Shown here in pieces: positions 1-8,747 of a stretch of DNA of 64,000 nt; position 1 is the stretch's first letter, and each line of letters begins with the position of its first letter. The notes beneath the pieces are model-generated. The model searched no databases. It had not been told where the DNA came from and saw nothing but the letters and a program-made list of their open reading frames with translations. The position numbers and the translations under genes were made by a program. The stretch is from Planctomycetota bacterium (GTDB lineage: Bacteria; Planctomycetota; Planctomycetia; Pirellulales; Lacipirellulaceae). The stretch covers positions 400,211-464,210 of the forward strand of contig JAJDEF010000022.1 in assembly GCA_029259945.1 (NCBI GenBank), written 5' to 3'.

Positions 1-245
1 ATTGGCTGGTTGGCATTCGAAGAAAGATCAATGATCGAAAGGCGGCGGTGCCCCAACGCGACGTGATTATCAGGACTAATCCACGTACCCGATGCATCTG
101 GACCACGGTGCTGCATGACGTCCGTCATCTTCGATATTAACCGCTGTTCGACTTTACCAGTTCGAAAAACATAGCCCGATACACCACACATCGTTACATC
201 TCGCTATCAATAATTATTCGGCCAAAGTAGTAACTGCTAAAGGAA

Positions 246-1613
246 TCATCGAACTATCCATGACAACACTGTTGGATTCATCCGAAGACGCTTCCATACG
301 ACAACTAGCATCCACACGTTCCACACCACGAGTGTCGTGGCCGCGGCACAAGCAGCTCCCAGTATGCCCCAAATTGGAATGAGTATCGCATTTAATATCA
401 CGTTGAGTACCGCTGCACAAAACAAGATGCGGGCCGCGGCTCGCTCGTTGCCAGTCATAATCATCAGATACCCAACGCAACCGCTAAGAGCGTTGACTAG
501 CTGGCCTCCGCACAGGATGACCAATGCCGGATAGGCAACCTTAAAACTTTCTCCAAAAAGTCCCAGGCCAAATTCTCCCAACAACAGCAAGATTGCGACA
601 AATGGAATTGTCAAACCAAATACCGTGACAGAGGCGGTCCTGAGCGAACGTTTTAAGTCGTCCATGCGATTATTGGTATATGCCGCAGATATCATGGGGG
701 CAACGACTGCATTAGTGGCTACAAGCCCGAACGCTGCAAGGCCCACCATGCGGCTCGCAGCCGAGTAGAAACCTGCCTGGGCATATCCCAAATAGTAACC
801 AACCATGATAGTGCTACTTTGTTCGATCACAACTTGGAAACTCGATGTCAGCAGAAAGGGTATCGCAGTCTTCAACCAAACTCTTCGTTCATATTCCGGA
901 GATTCCGCAACTGATTCGCGTTCTCGGCGGAAAGACCGAATGGCGAATACTCCAAGCACAACGACAACCGCTGTAGCCAAAGCATAAGCTATGAGGCCTT
1001 CACGAGCGGTCGGCGACTCTGGCAAAAGGAAGTAGCCAACAACAACGATCATGGCAACAAGGCCTGGCCGAAGAATGTTGACCAGTACAGCAGACAGAAC
1101 CGGCTTTCCGCACGCCCATAGCAGACGTATATTCAGATTTAACTGAGCCGCAAATGGGATCGCTACTAATCCAACCGTATAGCAAACCGCCTCATCAACC
1201 GTGATTCGATTCACCCAATAGAGACCCCCCAAAATCGCAAAAGCGACCACCAAAGACAACAGGCTCATTACTAGCACGAATTGCCGCAAAAAGCGAAGGA
1301 GGCCCTGAACCTTAGCATAGGCTTTGGACTCCATGTATGAGGAAAAGAAACGCAGTGCTACGGTGTCCATGCCGAATACAGCAGGCAACAGGAGAATGAA
1401 GGACCAACTTATGACATAGGCGTAAAGGCCATACTCCTCTTTGCCAACCAGGCGAGCGATAAGAATCTGACACGCGAACCCAACTACCACTCCTAGAATC
1501 TGGACGAGAAAAACCATCGCACCGCCACGCGCGATCCCATTGGCACCCACCCTTTTTAGCTGGTGTAGGATCGCTGAAAACATCGATCTCTCGGTGGGCG
1601 TAGGATGATTCAT
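246..1613 (-). CDS. Wzx-like polysaccharide flippase (oligosaccharide transporter)
   Basis: A 455-residue, almost wholly hydrophobic protein with about a dozen membrane segments and short charged loops. Its layout matches the polysaccharide biosynthesis/MATE-like flippase family (Polysacc_synt), which moves undecaprenyl-linked oligosaccharides across the inner membrane. The N-terminus has the family's pattern of an amphipathic stretch followed by a Gly-rich first membrane helix (residues 25-55). It is the last gene of the leftward glycan island and follows the epimerase by about 60 bases, which fits export of the product. The first ATG has no clear ribosome site. A second in-frame ATG at 1583, preceded by GAGAGATCG, is an alternative start. 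The substrate cannot be told from sequence. Confidence 0.85.
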   Translation of the reverse strand: MNHPTPTERSMFSAILHQLKRVGANGIARGGAMVFLVQILGVVVGFACQILIARLVGKEEYGLYAYVISWSFILLLPAVFGMDTVALRFFSSYMESKAYAKVQGLLRFLRQFVLVMSLLSLVVAFAILGGLYWVNRITVDEAVCYTVGLVAIPFAAQLNLNIRLLWACGKPVLSAVLVNILRPGLVAMIVVVGYFLLPESPTAREGLIAYALATAVVVVLGVFAIRSFRRERESVAESPEYERRVWLKTAIPFLLTSSFQVVIEQSSTIMVGYYLGYAQAGFYSAASRMVGLAAFGLVATNAVVAPMISAAYTNNRMDDLKRSLRTASVTVFGLTIPFVAILLLLGEFGLGLFGESFKVAYPALVILCGGQLVNALSGCVGYLMIMTGNERAAARILFCAAVLNVILNAILIPIWGILGAACAAATTLVVWNVWMLVVVWKRLRMNPTVLSWIVR

Positions 1614-1676
1614 AAAAGATTGATTCCAGAAAACCTGACCGGCAACTAGAGAGGCCGAGATAATTACTCTAACTCA

Positions 1677-2636
1677 TTACTTTGGTTGATTCTGGTACCA
1701 ATGCCACTGATTTTTTAATCCTTCAAGCAAGCTTGTTTGGGGCTGGTAATCCAACTCTTCGCCACTACGTGTCAAATCGGCAAACGTATGATCGACATCG
1801 CCAGGTTGCATCGGCTTTTGAACGGTATTGGCTTGCCGCTGCATTGTTTTTTCGATACCTGCAATGAGATCTTTCAGGGTGACCGGACGGTTACCACCTA
1901 AGTTGTAGATGCGAAATCGGTCAATACTCTCGAAGGCGGCACAAACACCCTCGATGATGTCGTCAATGTAGGTGTAATCTCGACTGGTTGTTCCATCGCC
2001 GAATAGTTCGATGGGCTTCCCTTGGTCGATCAGACGAAAAAACTTGGACATGGCTAAATCGGGGCGCTGCCTTGGGCCAAACACGGTGAAAAACCGCAAG
2101 CAGGCAATCGGGATTTTATGAAGATGCCAATAGCTGTGACAGAGGAGCTCCCCCGCTCGTTTGGTGGCCGCGTAGGGGCTAATCGGATAATCAACCGGAT
2201 CATTCTCTGCAAACGGAACTTTTTTGTTGTTGCCGTAAACACTCGAGCTCGAGGCAAAAACCACCTTATCCACCCCGTTTGCAACTGCCGCATCAAGCAG
2301 ATTAACCGTGCCATTGACGTTCACGTCGGCATATAAGGCCGGATCCTCAATACTCGGGCGTACGCCAGCCATTGCGGCAAGATGTACGATCGCTGTTGGA
2401 TGTTGCGCGGCAAAAATGCCTTGGATGGCTTGCTGATCGCGGATATCAGCTTCCACAAGCTCAAAGTTTTGTTCTCCATTCAACCGTGCTGACAAATTTT
2501 GGTGCTTGGCTTCACGGGAATAAAAATCCGAAAAATTGTCGATCCCTACAACGGAATGACCCAAATCAATCATTCGCTCGCAAAGGTGTGAACCGATGAA
2601 TCCAGCTGCACCTGTAATGAGGACATGGCTTGCCAC
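1677..2636 (-). CDS. NAD-dependent epimerase/dehydratase, UDP-glucuronate 4-epimerase-like
   Basis: A 319-residue extended short-chain dehydrogenase. The nucleotide-binding motif GAAGFIGSH is at residues 9-17, followed by the HLAA motif near 85-88, a Ser-rich catalytic stretch near 129-132 and the catalytic YAATK at 155-159. The later GPRQRPD and RDYTYIDD blocks are typical of bacterial UDP-glucuronate or UDP-glucose 4-epimerases. The likely role is C4 epimerisation of a UDP-hexuronate or UDP-hexose used by the glycan island. It lies between the initiating transferase and the flippase on the same strand. Family assignment is firm; exact substrate is inference, since this SDR subfamily also holds 4,6-dehydratases. 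Confidence 0.85.
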   Translation of the reverse strand: MASHVLITGAAGFIGSHLCERMIDLGHSVVGIDNFSDFYSREAKHQNLSARLNGEQNFELVEADIRDQQAIQGIFAAQHPTAIVHLAAMAGVRPSIEDPALYADVNVNGTVNLLDAAVANGVDKVVFASSSSVYGNNKKVPFAENDPVDYPISPYAATKRAGELLCHSYWHLHKIPIACLRFFTVFGPRQRPDLAMSKFFRLIDQGKPIELFGDGTTSRDYTYIDDIIEGVCAAFESIDRFRIYNLGGNRPVTLKDLIAGIEKTMQRQANTVQKPMQPGDVDHTFADLTRSGEELDYQPQTSLLEGLKNQWHWYQNQPK

Positions 2637-2772
2637 GATATCCCTTATCTTCCTGCCTACAGGCGTTGTGACCCCAAATGCTTTATGAACTTGGATGCTA
2701 AGACTGCTTTAGGCCTGCAGTGGGAGGATCTCGAATTATTCGAGTAAACAGGGTAGAAGTTCGCTTGAACGC

Positions 2773-4305
2773 CTAGCCTATAGGCACCTTAGGCGTTATA
2801 GCGTTTTGGGCAGCCTTCGCATGTGTAGCCGAAGGCGTGCCGCGTACTTGGGTAGAAGCTAAGGCAACGATTTCCGCCTCGATGGGCTCAAGCATTTCTA
2901 CTAGCTGATCAATCGCCTCACAGCTAGTAACTCCGCCCCGACTCTTACCAGTGACCACAAGTCGTCCGATCACATGCTGGTTAGAAAATAGTGGAATTTC
3001 AGTGCGCCAACGCTCTCTCTTCTCCGTCTTGCTGGGACGTCGCCACGAGGCATGGTAGGCCTCTTGAATAGCAGCCAAATTGATATCAAGCTTGATGTCA
3101 ATCAATTCCATCTTCTCGCCAAATTCAACGAGTGACTGCCAGAGCAGATCCCACTGACGAGTACCCTGAATCTGGAATGAAATCTGACGATCGCCATTCC
3201 AGTTGAAGAGCATCTTTCCTAACCACCGAAGTCGGCCGACGAGCATCTTCAACTCGATATGTCCGAAGGCTTGCGTGGCAACCAACATGCAAACGACAGC
3301 CGCTACGGCTCCAAACGCAATCAAGTCGTTATGCATGAACAGACTAAGAAGAGCCCCAGCACAGGTGACAGCACAGCAAACAGCTACCACGGCCAAGACT
3401 TTGGTATTTTTTCCAAACAACTCCATTAAGCGATGGTGCAAGTGCCCTCGGTCTGTGGCGTAGATGCTTCGCCCGCTCAGTTTACGCCTTAAAATCGCGG
3501 CTAACGAATCGAACATAGGCAAGGCCCAAATCGCTAATGGGGCCGCTAAAGCAACCGTGGCGGTGCTTTTCAGTGAACCACCAATGGCAAGGGCTCCAAC
3601 AACAAGACCGATAAGCATGCTGCCCGCATCGCCTAGAAATATTTTAGCCGGAGGAAAATTAAAAAACAGGAAGCCGATTAGACTACCGACAAATACGGCG
3701 GCAACAATGGCAACCGCAAATTGCCCAATGAATAGGGCCATCCCGGCAATCGTCGCACATAGGATGATGCCGATGGTCGTTGCAAGGCCATCAATGCCGT
3801 CCAATAAATTGAGCGCGTTGATTGCTCCTAGCAACCAAAAAACAGTGAACGGAATCGACATCATGCCTAATTCGATTGGATAGCCAAAGAGAGAAAAAGA
3901 GTGAATCTTTAACCCCGCTGCAATGACTACCATGGAAGCAGCAAACTGGCCAAGCAACTTATAGCGACCAGCCATGCCAAACCGGTCGTCGATTAATCCA
4001 AGAATGACAATTCCTGTGCCGGCCAGCAACAAACCACTTAGATAAGGTGCTTCCATCTGAAGTAGACCCCGCAACCCCGTCGAAGAGAGATACTCGACAG
4101 CAAAAGTAATCGCAGCGGCTAGAAAAACCGCCAGCCCACCCCCTAAAGCCACTTCGCGATCGTGGCTTTTGTGATGGCCATCGGGTCGATCGACAAATCC
4201 GAATCGCCGCGCCATCTGACCAACAAAGTTGGTCAGCGGATAACTTACAAGAGCTGCGATACAGCAAAACATCACTAGATATTTGGTCGCTTCTAAATAC
4301 GTCAT
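2773..4305 (-). CDS. WecA/MraY-like polyprenyl-phosphate sugar-1-phosphate transferase with C-terminal extension
   Basis: Transfers a sugar-1-phosphate from a UDP-sugar to undecaprenyl phosphate, the first committed step of lipid-linked glycan synthesis. Family motifs are all present: DRPD at 39-42, LIDD at 104-107, NALNLLDGIDG at 163-173, FLGDAGS at 223-229 and the WecA-type HLHHR at 288-292, within roughly ten membrane helices. A soluble C-terminal extension of about 170 residues (from about 340) is not part of the classic enzyme; its job is unknown. The frame stays open to an ATG at 4338, but ATG 4305 is preferred because GGAGGAG lies 11 bases upstream of it. This gives 510 residues. It heads the initiating transferase-epimerase-flippase group. 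Confidence 0.88.
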   Translation of the reverse strand: MTYLEATKYLVMFCCIAALVSYPLTNFVGQMARRFGFVDRPDGHHKSHDREVALGGGLAVFLAAAITFAVEYLSSTGLRGLLQMEAPYLSGLLLAGTGIVILGLIDDRFGMAGRYKLLGQFAASMVVIAAGLKIHSFSLFGYPIELGMMSIPFTVFWLLGAINALNLLDGIDGLATTIGIILCATIAGMALFIGQFAVAIVAAVFVGSLIGFLFFNFPPAKIFLGDAGSMLIGLVVGALAIGGSLKSTATVALAAPLAIWALPMFDSLAAILRRKLSGRSIYATDRGHLHHRLMELFGKNTKVLAVVAVCCAVTCAGALLSLFMHNDLIAFGAVAAVVCMLVATQAFGHIELKMLVGRLRWLGKMLFNWNGDRQISFQIQGTRQWDLLWQSLVEFGEKMELIDIKLDINLAAIQEAYHASWRRPSKTEKRERWRTEIPLFSNQHVIGRLVVTGKSRGGVTSCEAIDQLVEMLEPIEAEIVALASTQVRGTPSATHAKAAQNAITPKVPIG

Positions 4306-4877
4306 AGTCGAATGACTCCTCCGCTCGCCCCAGGTCATCTACACGCGCGCCAGCATTACAAAACATCTAGTGTGCAAATCCCTTGCCAAACCCAGTCGCA
4401 ATGAACCAACGAACACCGGCGACAACAACGCAAGCAGAACCTTGCGCAGTCCATCAACCCGTCTGATCGTCGCATTCGGAAAATGCGCTAGGTCGAAGTT
4501 CCGTTTCGATGCAAACTCTCGTGTCGCTTCGTGTAGGAGCAACTCCCAGACCAAAGCGAGTTGGTCGCATCCTACGCCAAGACTATCAAAGAAAAGCCTA
4601 TCTCCTGGCGTCACCTACCCTACTTTGGCCAAACGACTCTCCGTAGGCCTGCATTCTACTCCTGCGGCCCCCCAAGACCAACCACCACTATCCTCTCCAA
4701 ATAGCCTGTCAGTGTCAATCTATCGACTGCCATACCGCAGCAACTATGTTGCAAATAAACATCGATAGCTTGTTAATTGTTCACATTTTACCGCATTCCA
4801 CAGCAATCGCGACCCTTCTCGAGTCGGGTAAAACGTACTCTCCGCCGTCTGTCGAGATGCGGCGATACAAAAGTCCT
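4306..4877. other. Intergenic stretch without a confident gene
   Basis: A 570-base gap between the GT10 gene and the transferase gene. It holds a minus-strand open frame with a GTG start at 4614 and a TAG stop at 4339 (91 codons, hydrophobic middle) that resembles no family I know, and a plus-strand frame 4370-4768 of biased composition. Neither has a convincing ribosome site. The promoter for the transferase-epimerase-flippase group is probably here. Confidence 0.3.
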
Positions 4878-5741
4878 TTATGCAGCTTGCCTGGGGCGTA
4901 TCTCTTTTTGAATCATTTCGGCAATCTTCCGCTCTTGGTCTAAATACGATAGCGCACGTTCACGGTTCTCGGGCGAATAGGTTTGGAAATGCTCGAAGTC
5001 TTTCGCGCCGACGGTTGCAATCGCCTCCCTTACCTCTTTTGCATTCCGACAGATTACCATTCCCTTGGTATTGAAGTACCGGTCAACATTGGGGCACCCC
5101 CAATAAATCGGGATCGTATTGCAAAGCAAACAATCAATTAACTTTTCAGAAAAATGATCTGGCTCGCGACAGTTCTCGATGATTACCGAATATCGATAGG
5201 GAGCCAATCCGTCTTCTTTCTTGTCAAACGGTTTGAAAGCCCTCCCCATCACCTCCACATCTAGCTTGTTTTTGATAATCCACGCGACGGTCTCATGCCG
5301 CATCCGCTGTCCTAAGAGTCCTCTCTTCCCCGATGCAATCAACGACATAGGCTTCGATTTTTTATTCTCGATCTTGTCTAGGTCTGAGACCCAGGTCGCA
5401 ACCAGCGTAAGAAATCTGGCATTGGGAATACGACGCGTAAGACGTCGGCATCGAGAAAATACACGATAGAAGCGAGGCCAAAGTGCATACATCGCCAGAT
5501 AGTGCCGCCGATGCACCGCATACGGCTCCGAAATACTTAAGGAGAGTTGGCACCTCAGCTTTTCAGGCGGAAAGTAAAGACGACGCGAACTCGGACTAAC
5601 AACAAGGTGATCGTCATGTGACAAATCACGGACCGTCCCCTCGCGCTCACCCGCTTCGAGTGGCCAAATGAGTTCACCAAGCGGAACGTCGGCCAAATGA
5701 CGAAGGCGTTTCATATGGTAAGGGAGTATCGCGATTCCCAT
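4878..5741 (-). CDS. Glycosyltransferase family 10 (alpha-1,3/4-fucosyltransferase-like)
   Basis: A 287-residue protein whose C-terminal half carries the GT10 donor-binding signature: YSVIIEN (184-190), then FSEKL (197-201) and IPIYWGCPNVDRYF (210-223). This is the block by which GDP-fucose-dependent alpha-1,3/4-fucosyltransferases are recognised. The N-terminal acceptor half is divergent, as is usual. It probably adds a fucose-like residue from a GDP-sugar to a glycan acceptor on the cytoplasmic side. The start at 5741 has AAAGG about eight bases upstream. It follows GT25 in the same direction. The family also contains enzymes with other GDP-sugar donors, so fucose itself is not certain. Confidence 0.82.
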   Translation of the reverse strand: MGIAILPYHMKRLRHLADVPLGELIWPLEAGEREGTVRDLSHDDHLVVSPSSRRLYFPPEKLRCQLSLSISEPYAVHRRHYLAMYALWPRFYRVFSRCRRLTRRIPNARFLTLVATWVSDLDKIENKKSKPMSLIASGKRGLLGQRMRHETVAWIIKNKLDVEVMGRAFKPFDKKEDGLAPYRYSVIIENCREPDHFSEKLIDCLLCNTIPIYWGCPNVDRYFNTKGMVICRNAKEVREAIATVGAKDFEHFQTYSPENRERALSYLDQERKIAEMIQKEIRPRQAA

Positions 5742-5795
5742 GTTTGAGGCCTTTTGTCAAAACTGCAAGTAACGAGTGATAATAGCACAATCACT

Positions 5796-6524
5796 TTAGC
5801 ACCCAACGCGATAATGCCTGATGTTTCTGCGATAGTGCCAACGTTTCCATTCACGGACTACATTCCTCAAAAACGACGACTTCTTGGACGAAATCGTACT
5901 CCCACCGCTCTGGGCAGTACGATCAGACACGCCCGAGGGTGCCGCACATGCTAAATGAATTCCAGTCAACCAATGCATCTGTAAATACGTATCCACAGGT
6001 CGGTCGAAAACCTCGGTGAGTTCTAAAAGCCTACGCGCCGCTGACTGACTCACAAGTTGAGCAGAAGTGCGCAGTTGAATTGGCTTAGAACGCACCAGTT
6101 CGACCTGGGCGTCCGCTGCAATGACCGTAGCATTGGTCGGAACGGGCCGAACCTGAAATTGTATATATCCCAACTCGTTGATATGCCTCCGGGCAATCGA
6201 GAGAGCACGTTCAAAAACCGGGGGATCGAACTCAATATCGTCTTCCAGAATGAGAGCCGCATCCAAATTCTCATCGACTAGGCGACGCCAACACTTTCGG
6301 TGGCTCAAGAAGCAGCCAATTTCTCCAGGTTGCAACTCAAACGGGTAAGTCGGCTCCTGCTTGTCCTTCACATAACTTCGACCCACCTCTTCAGAAGACA
6401 AAGTCCGACCATCGACTGCATGCACAATCTCTGCCGGCACAGAGCAGGCACCGACAATACGGTCAACCTGCTTCCGGCGCGCAGATGCTCTCTCAAGGTG
6501 TATGATGTACGCTTTTTCTCGCAT
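5796..6524 (-). CDS. Glycosyltransferase family 25 protein (LOS-type galactosyl/glucosyltransferase)
   Basis: A GT25 protein of 242 residues. It opens with the family's YIIHLERASARR block (6-17), then GEIGCFLSH (67-75), then the metal-binding LEDDIEF (93-99), in the usual order. GT25 enzymes transfer hexoses in lipooligosaccharide and related glycans. The frame also allows an ATG at 6536, but ATG 6524 is preferred: GGAGAG lies a few bases upstream of it, and family proteins begin directly with the first beta strand. It sits 18 bases after the FkbM methyltransferase, suggesting one transcript with the ColD-like, FkbM and GT10 genes. Confidence 0.85.
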   Translation of the reverse strand: MREKAYIIHLERASARRKQVDRIVGACSVPAEIVHAVDGRTLSSEEVGRSYVKDKQEPTYPFELQPGEIGCFLSHRKCWRRLVDENLDAALILEDDIEFDPPVFERALSIARRHINELGYIQFQVRPVPTNATVIAADAQVELVRSKPIQLRTSAQLVSQSAARRLLELTEVFDRPVDTYLQMHWLTGIHLACAAPSGVSDRTAQSGGSTISSKKSSFLRNVVREWKRWHYRRNIRHYRVGC

Positions 6525-6542
6525 GCAACTCTCCATTTAGTA

Positions 6543-7376
6543 CTAGCTCTGACTAATACACTCCGTGGTCCTCTTTGCGTGAAAATCGTACCAGCCAATG
6601 CGTTCGCATCGGATCGCTTCCCACACTCGATAGAGCTTGTGATACACCGATCGGTAGTGCGTTCCGCCAGCACCGAAACGTCTTTGCTCCCAAATCAAGC
6701 GGCGACAGCGGTCGAAAGTCTGTTCCAGTGCCATCCATTCACCAGGCGATTCTTCGCCGAATGGTCCGCTGCAAGTGCCGTCGAACTGGTAGTCGACATA
6801 GCGCCCTTCTAAAGGCGGGTTCGGACATCCAACTTTGTGATTAACCACCTGATTGACGATCTTGAACTGGTCGTATCCAAGTTCAACCAGAATGGCCAAT
6901 TGCGAAAACGTTTCTTCAAAAGACCCCAAAGCAGCCTCGATAGAAACGAATTTTGGTTTTTGCTTCACCGCCTTCAGTGCCTGCAGACAAAGAATATCTG
7001 CCCCCTCGATGTCAACCTTAACATAGTACGGAACCTCGTACTGCTGAAGAACAGTTTCAAACGTAGTGCACCTAACGGCAAGCGGTGTGTTGTGGGTGCC
7101 CAGCTTTTTGTTTCGCTCGGCAAATTCCACCGACGTGGTTCCCCAATCGTCGTGTTTATCATTGATGAAGAATTCGATTTCTCCTTCTCTATCTGCGATA
7201 GCGACGTCATGAATAACAAGACGCCCTTCTGCAATGTACTCGCTAAACTTCGATTTCCCTGCGGCAGCAAGACTTGGATTCGCCTCGACCGCTACTACAT
7301 TGAAGCCTTTCTTCAAGTAGAACTCGGTATCACGGCCGGTGTGCATGCCGACATCGAAGATCAGTTTCTGGACCAT
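6543..7376 (-). CDS. FkbM family methyltransferase
   Basis: A 277-residue class I SAM-dependent methyltransferase of the FkbM type. The SAM-binding FDVGMHTG is at 7-14, the acidic EANPS end of strand 2 at 31-35, and KVDIEGAD, the family hallmark, at 120-127. In glycan clusters such enzymes O-methylate sugars. The gene starts 12 bases after the stop of the upstream aminotransferase-fold dehydratase, so the two are surely cotranscribed. A C-terminal part of about 90 residues rich in aromatic and Arg residues extends past the minimal methyltransferase fold. The methylated position and sugar are unknown. Confidence 0.88.
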   Translation of the reverse strand: MVQKLIFDVGMHTGRDTEFYLKKGFNVVAVEANPSLAAAGKSKFSEYIAEGRLVIHDVAIADREGEIEFFINDKHDDWGTTSVEFAERNKKLGTHNTPLAVRCTTFETVLQQYEVPYYVKVDIEGADILCLQALKAVKQKPKFVSIEAALGSFEETFSQLAILVELGYDQFKIVNQVVNHKVGCPNPPLEGRYVDYQFDGTCSGPFGEESPGEWMALEQTFDRCRRLIWEQRRFGAGGTHYRSVYHKLYRVWEAIRCERIGWYDFHAKRTTECISQS

Positions 7377-7388
7377 CGCTCGGCAACC

Positions 7389-8603
7389 TTATGCAGCTTT
7401 GGATAACGAATAGCTTCTCAAACAGCCGCCCAATACATTCAAGTCGGTCTCCGTCAGTTCCGGATAGACACCAAAGTACAGACCTTTGTCATGCAAGAAA
7501 TCGGCTCCGGGCAAATCATACATTCGCTCGACGTAACGGTTATAGAACGGTTGCCGCTGCATGTTCCCCGCAATGATCGGTCGAATCTCAACACCGGCAC
7601 CAGCGAACTGAAACACGTACCGATCGCGAATCGCTTTGGTTTCACAAATCACGGGAAAGGCAAAACTGGATAACACCGAAATGTGTGAATGGTTAATTGG
7701 CACCAAGTCTAAATTCTCTCGCGCAATCGTATCCAGGCGAGTATGGATGTCGGCGCGTGCCCGAACCGTTGAACTAAGGAACTTCAACTGCTGATTGCCG
7801 AGAAAACCAACAATCTCTGTCGGCCTGAGGTTATACCCAAGGTCGTAAAACGTGTACTTCGCCTCAAACTCGCCCTCGATACGGTGCCGCGATCGCAACT
7901 TCAGTTGCTGACTAGCGTTCAGGTTTCGGTCCCAGCCGTTGGCGCGGACAATTCTAAGCATCTCGGCCAATTCTTCATCGTTCGTACCTACCATACCACC
8001 TTCAACGGTCGACATATGATGGGCGACAAAGAACGAAAAGGTTGCCGCTATTCCAAAATTGCCCGTCTTTCCAGAGGGCAGCTCCGTCCCAAGCGACTCG
8101 CAATTATCTTCAATCAGAATGATGCCACGTTTCTCGCAGATGCTTCGGATGTTGTCCAAATCTCCGCAGAAGCCAAGGACGTTCGTAAGAAAGAAACACT
8201 TCAGATCGGTGGTGCGCAGTCTTTCCAAAAGATTCTCGGACATGCAGTTCAAAGTGTGCGGATCACAATCCACAGGCACCGGTTGCATGTTCAACTGCAG
8301 TATGGGCATCACATTGGTAGACCAGGTAAGAGCAGAAAAACCAACCAGATCTTCATCGCTCAATCGCCCAAGGTTTTTTAACGCCTGCAACAACGCAAGG
8401 TTGGCGCTGCCACCGCTGTTAAACAGTACCGCATCCTTGCATCCCTGATGCTCGGCGAAGGCAGCTTCGAACCGAAAACACTCGACGTCCATGCTAAGTC
8501 GCGGCGTTTCGAGAATGAATTCCGCCAGTGCGCGGCGAGTCTCCAATTCGTTGTGAAACGCGTTCTTCATGAGCGGAATCATCAACATCATCCCTTCTAT
8601 CAT
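7389..8603 (-). CDS. ColD/E1-like PMP-dependent sugar 3-dehydratase (DegT/DnrJ/EryC1/StrS fold)
   Basis: A 404-residue fold-type I PLP protein. The cofactor lysine of ordinary sugar aminotransferases is replaced by His: the block reads AHHMSTVEGG at 194-203, with His195 at the lysine position. That swap is the mark of the PMP-dependent 3-dehydratases E1 (AscC/DdhC) and ColD, which remove the 3-hydroxyl of a 4-keto-6-deoxy sugar; the local wording is closer to ColD as I recall it (GDP-4-keto-6-deoxymannose, colitose route). E1 also needs a Cys-rich iron-sulfur segment, and the length here fits ColD better. No GDP-mannose dehydratase or ColC-like gene is visible in the window, so donor supply must come from elsewhere. 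It begins after a terminator, so probably has its own promoter. Confidence 0.8.
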   Translation of the reverse strand: MIEGMMLMIPLMKNAFHNELETRRALAEFILETPRLSMDVECFRFEAAFAEHQGCKDAVLFNSGGSANLALLQALKNLGRLSDEDLVGFSALTWSTNVMPILQLNMQPVPVDCDPHTLNCMSENLLERLRTTDLKCFFLTNVLGFCGDLDNIRSICEKRGIILIEDNCESLGTELPSGKTGNFGIAATFSFFVAHHMSTVEGGMVGTNDEELAEMLRIVRANGWDRNLNASQQLKLRSRHRIEGEFEAKYTFYDLGYNLRPTEIVGFLGNQQLKFLSSTVRARADIHTRLDTIARENLDLVPINHSHISVLSSFAFPVICETKAIRDRYVFQFAGAGVEIRPIIAGNMQRQPFYNRYVERMYDLPGADFLHDKGLYFGVYPELTETDLNVLGGCLRSYSLSKAA

Positions 8604-8686
8604 TGACCAAGCATTGCACGCTCGAATACTCGAAAATCACAGCGAAGACTCCTTCTTCGCATGAAATAGTGCCACAGGAGTTAATC

Positions 8687-8719
8687 AAAAAAAAAAGATG
8701 CTGGCAAGATCAGCATCTT
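8687..8719 (-). terminator. Rho-independent terminator after the GT11 gene
   Basis: Read on the minus strand, a 9-bp perfect stem (AAGATGCTG with CAGCATCTT, arms 8695-8703 and 8711-8719, 7-base loop) is followed by a run of ten T. It lies about 30 bases past the GT11 stop and separates that gene from the ColD-like gene. Confidence 0.85.
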
Positions 8720-8747
8720 GCTAGTAAAGAGGTCGATTCGCTAAAAA

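Noticed and set aside
1..245. Left edge of the window
   Set aside because: I looked for the end of another glycan gene and found no frame or motif that I could support.
4370..4768. Plus-strand frame of 132 codons
   Set aside because: No ribosome site, biased Ser/Arg/Pro content, no family, overlaps the opposite frame and the transferase promoter region.
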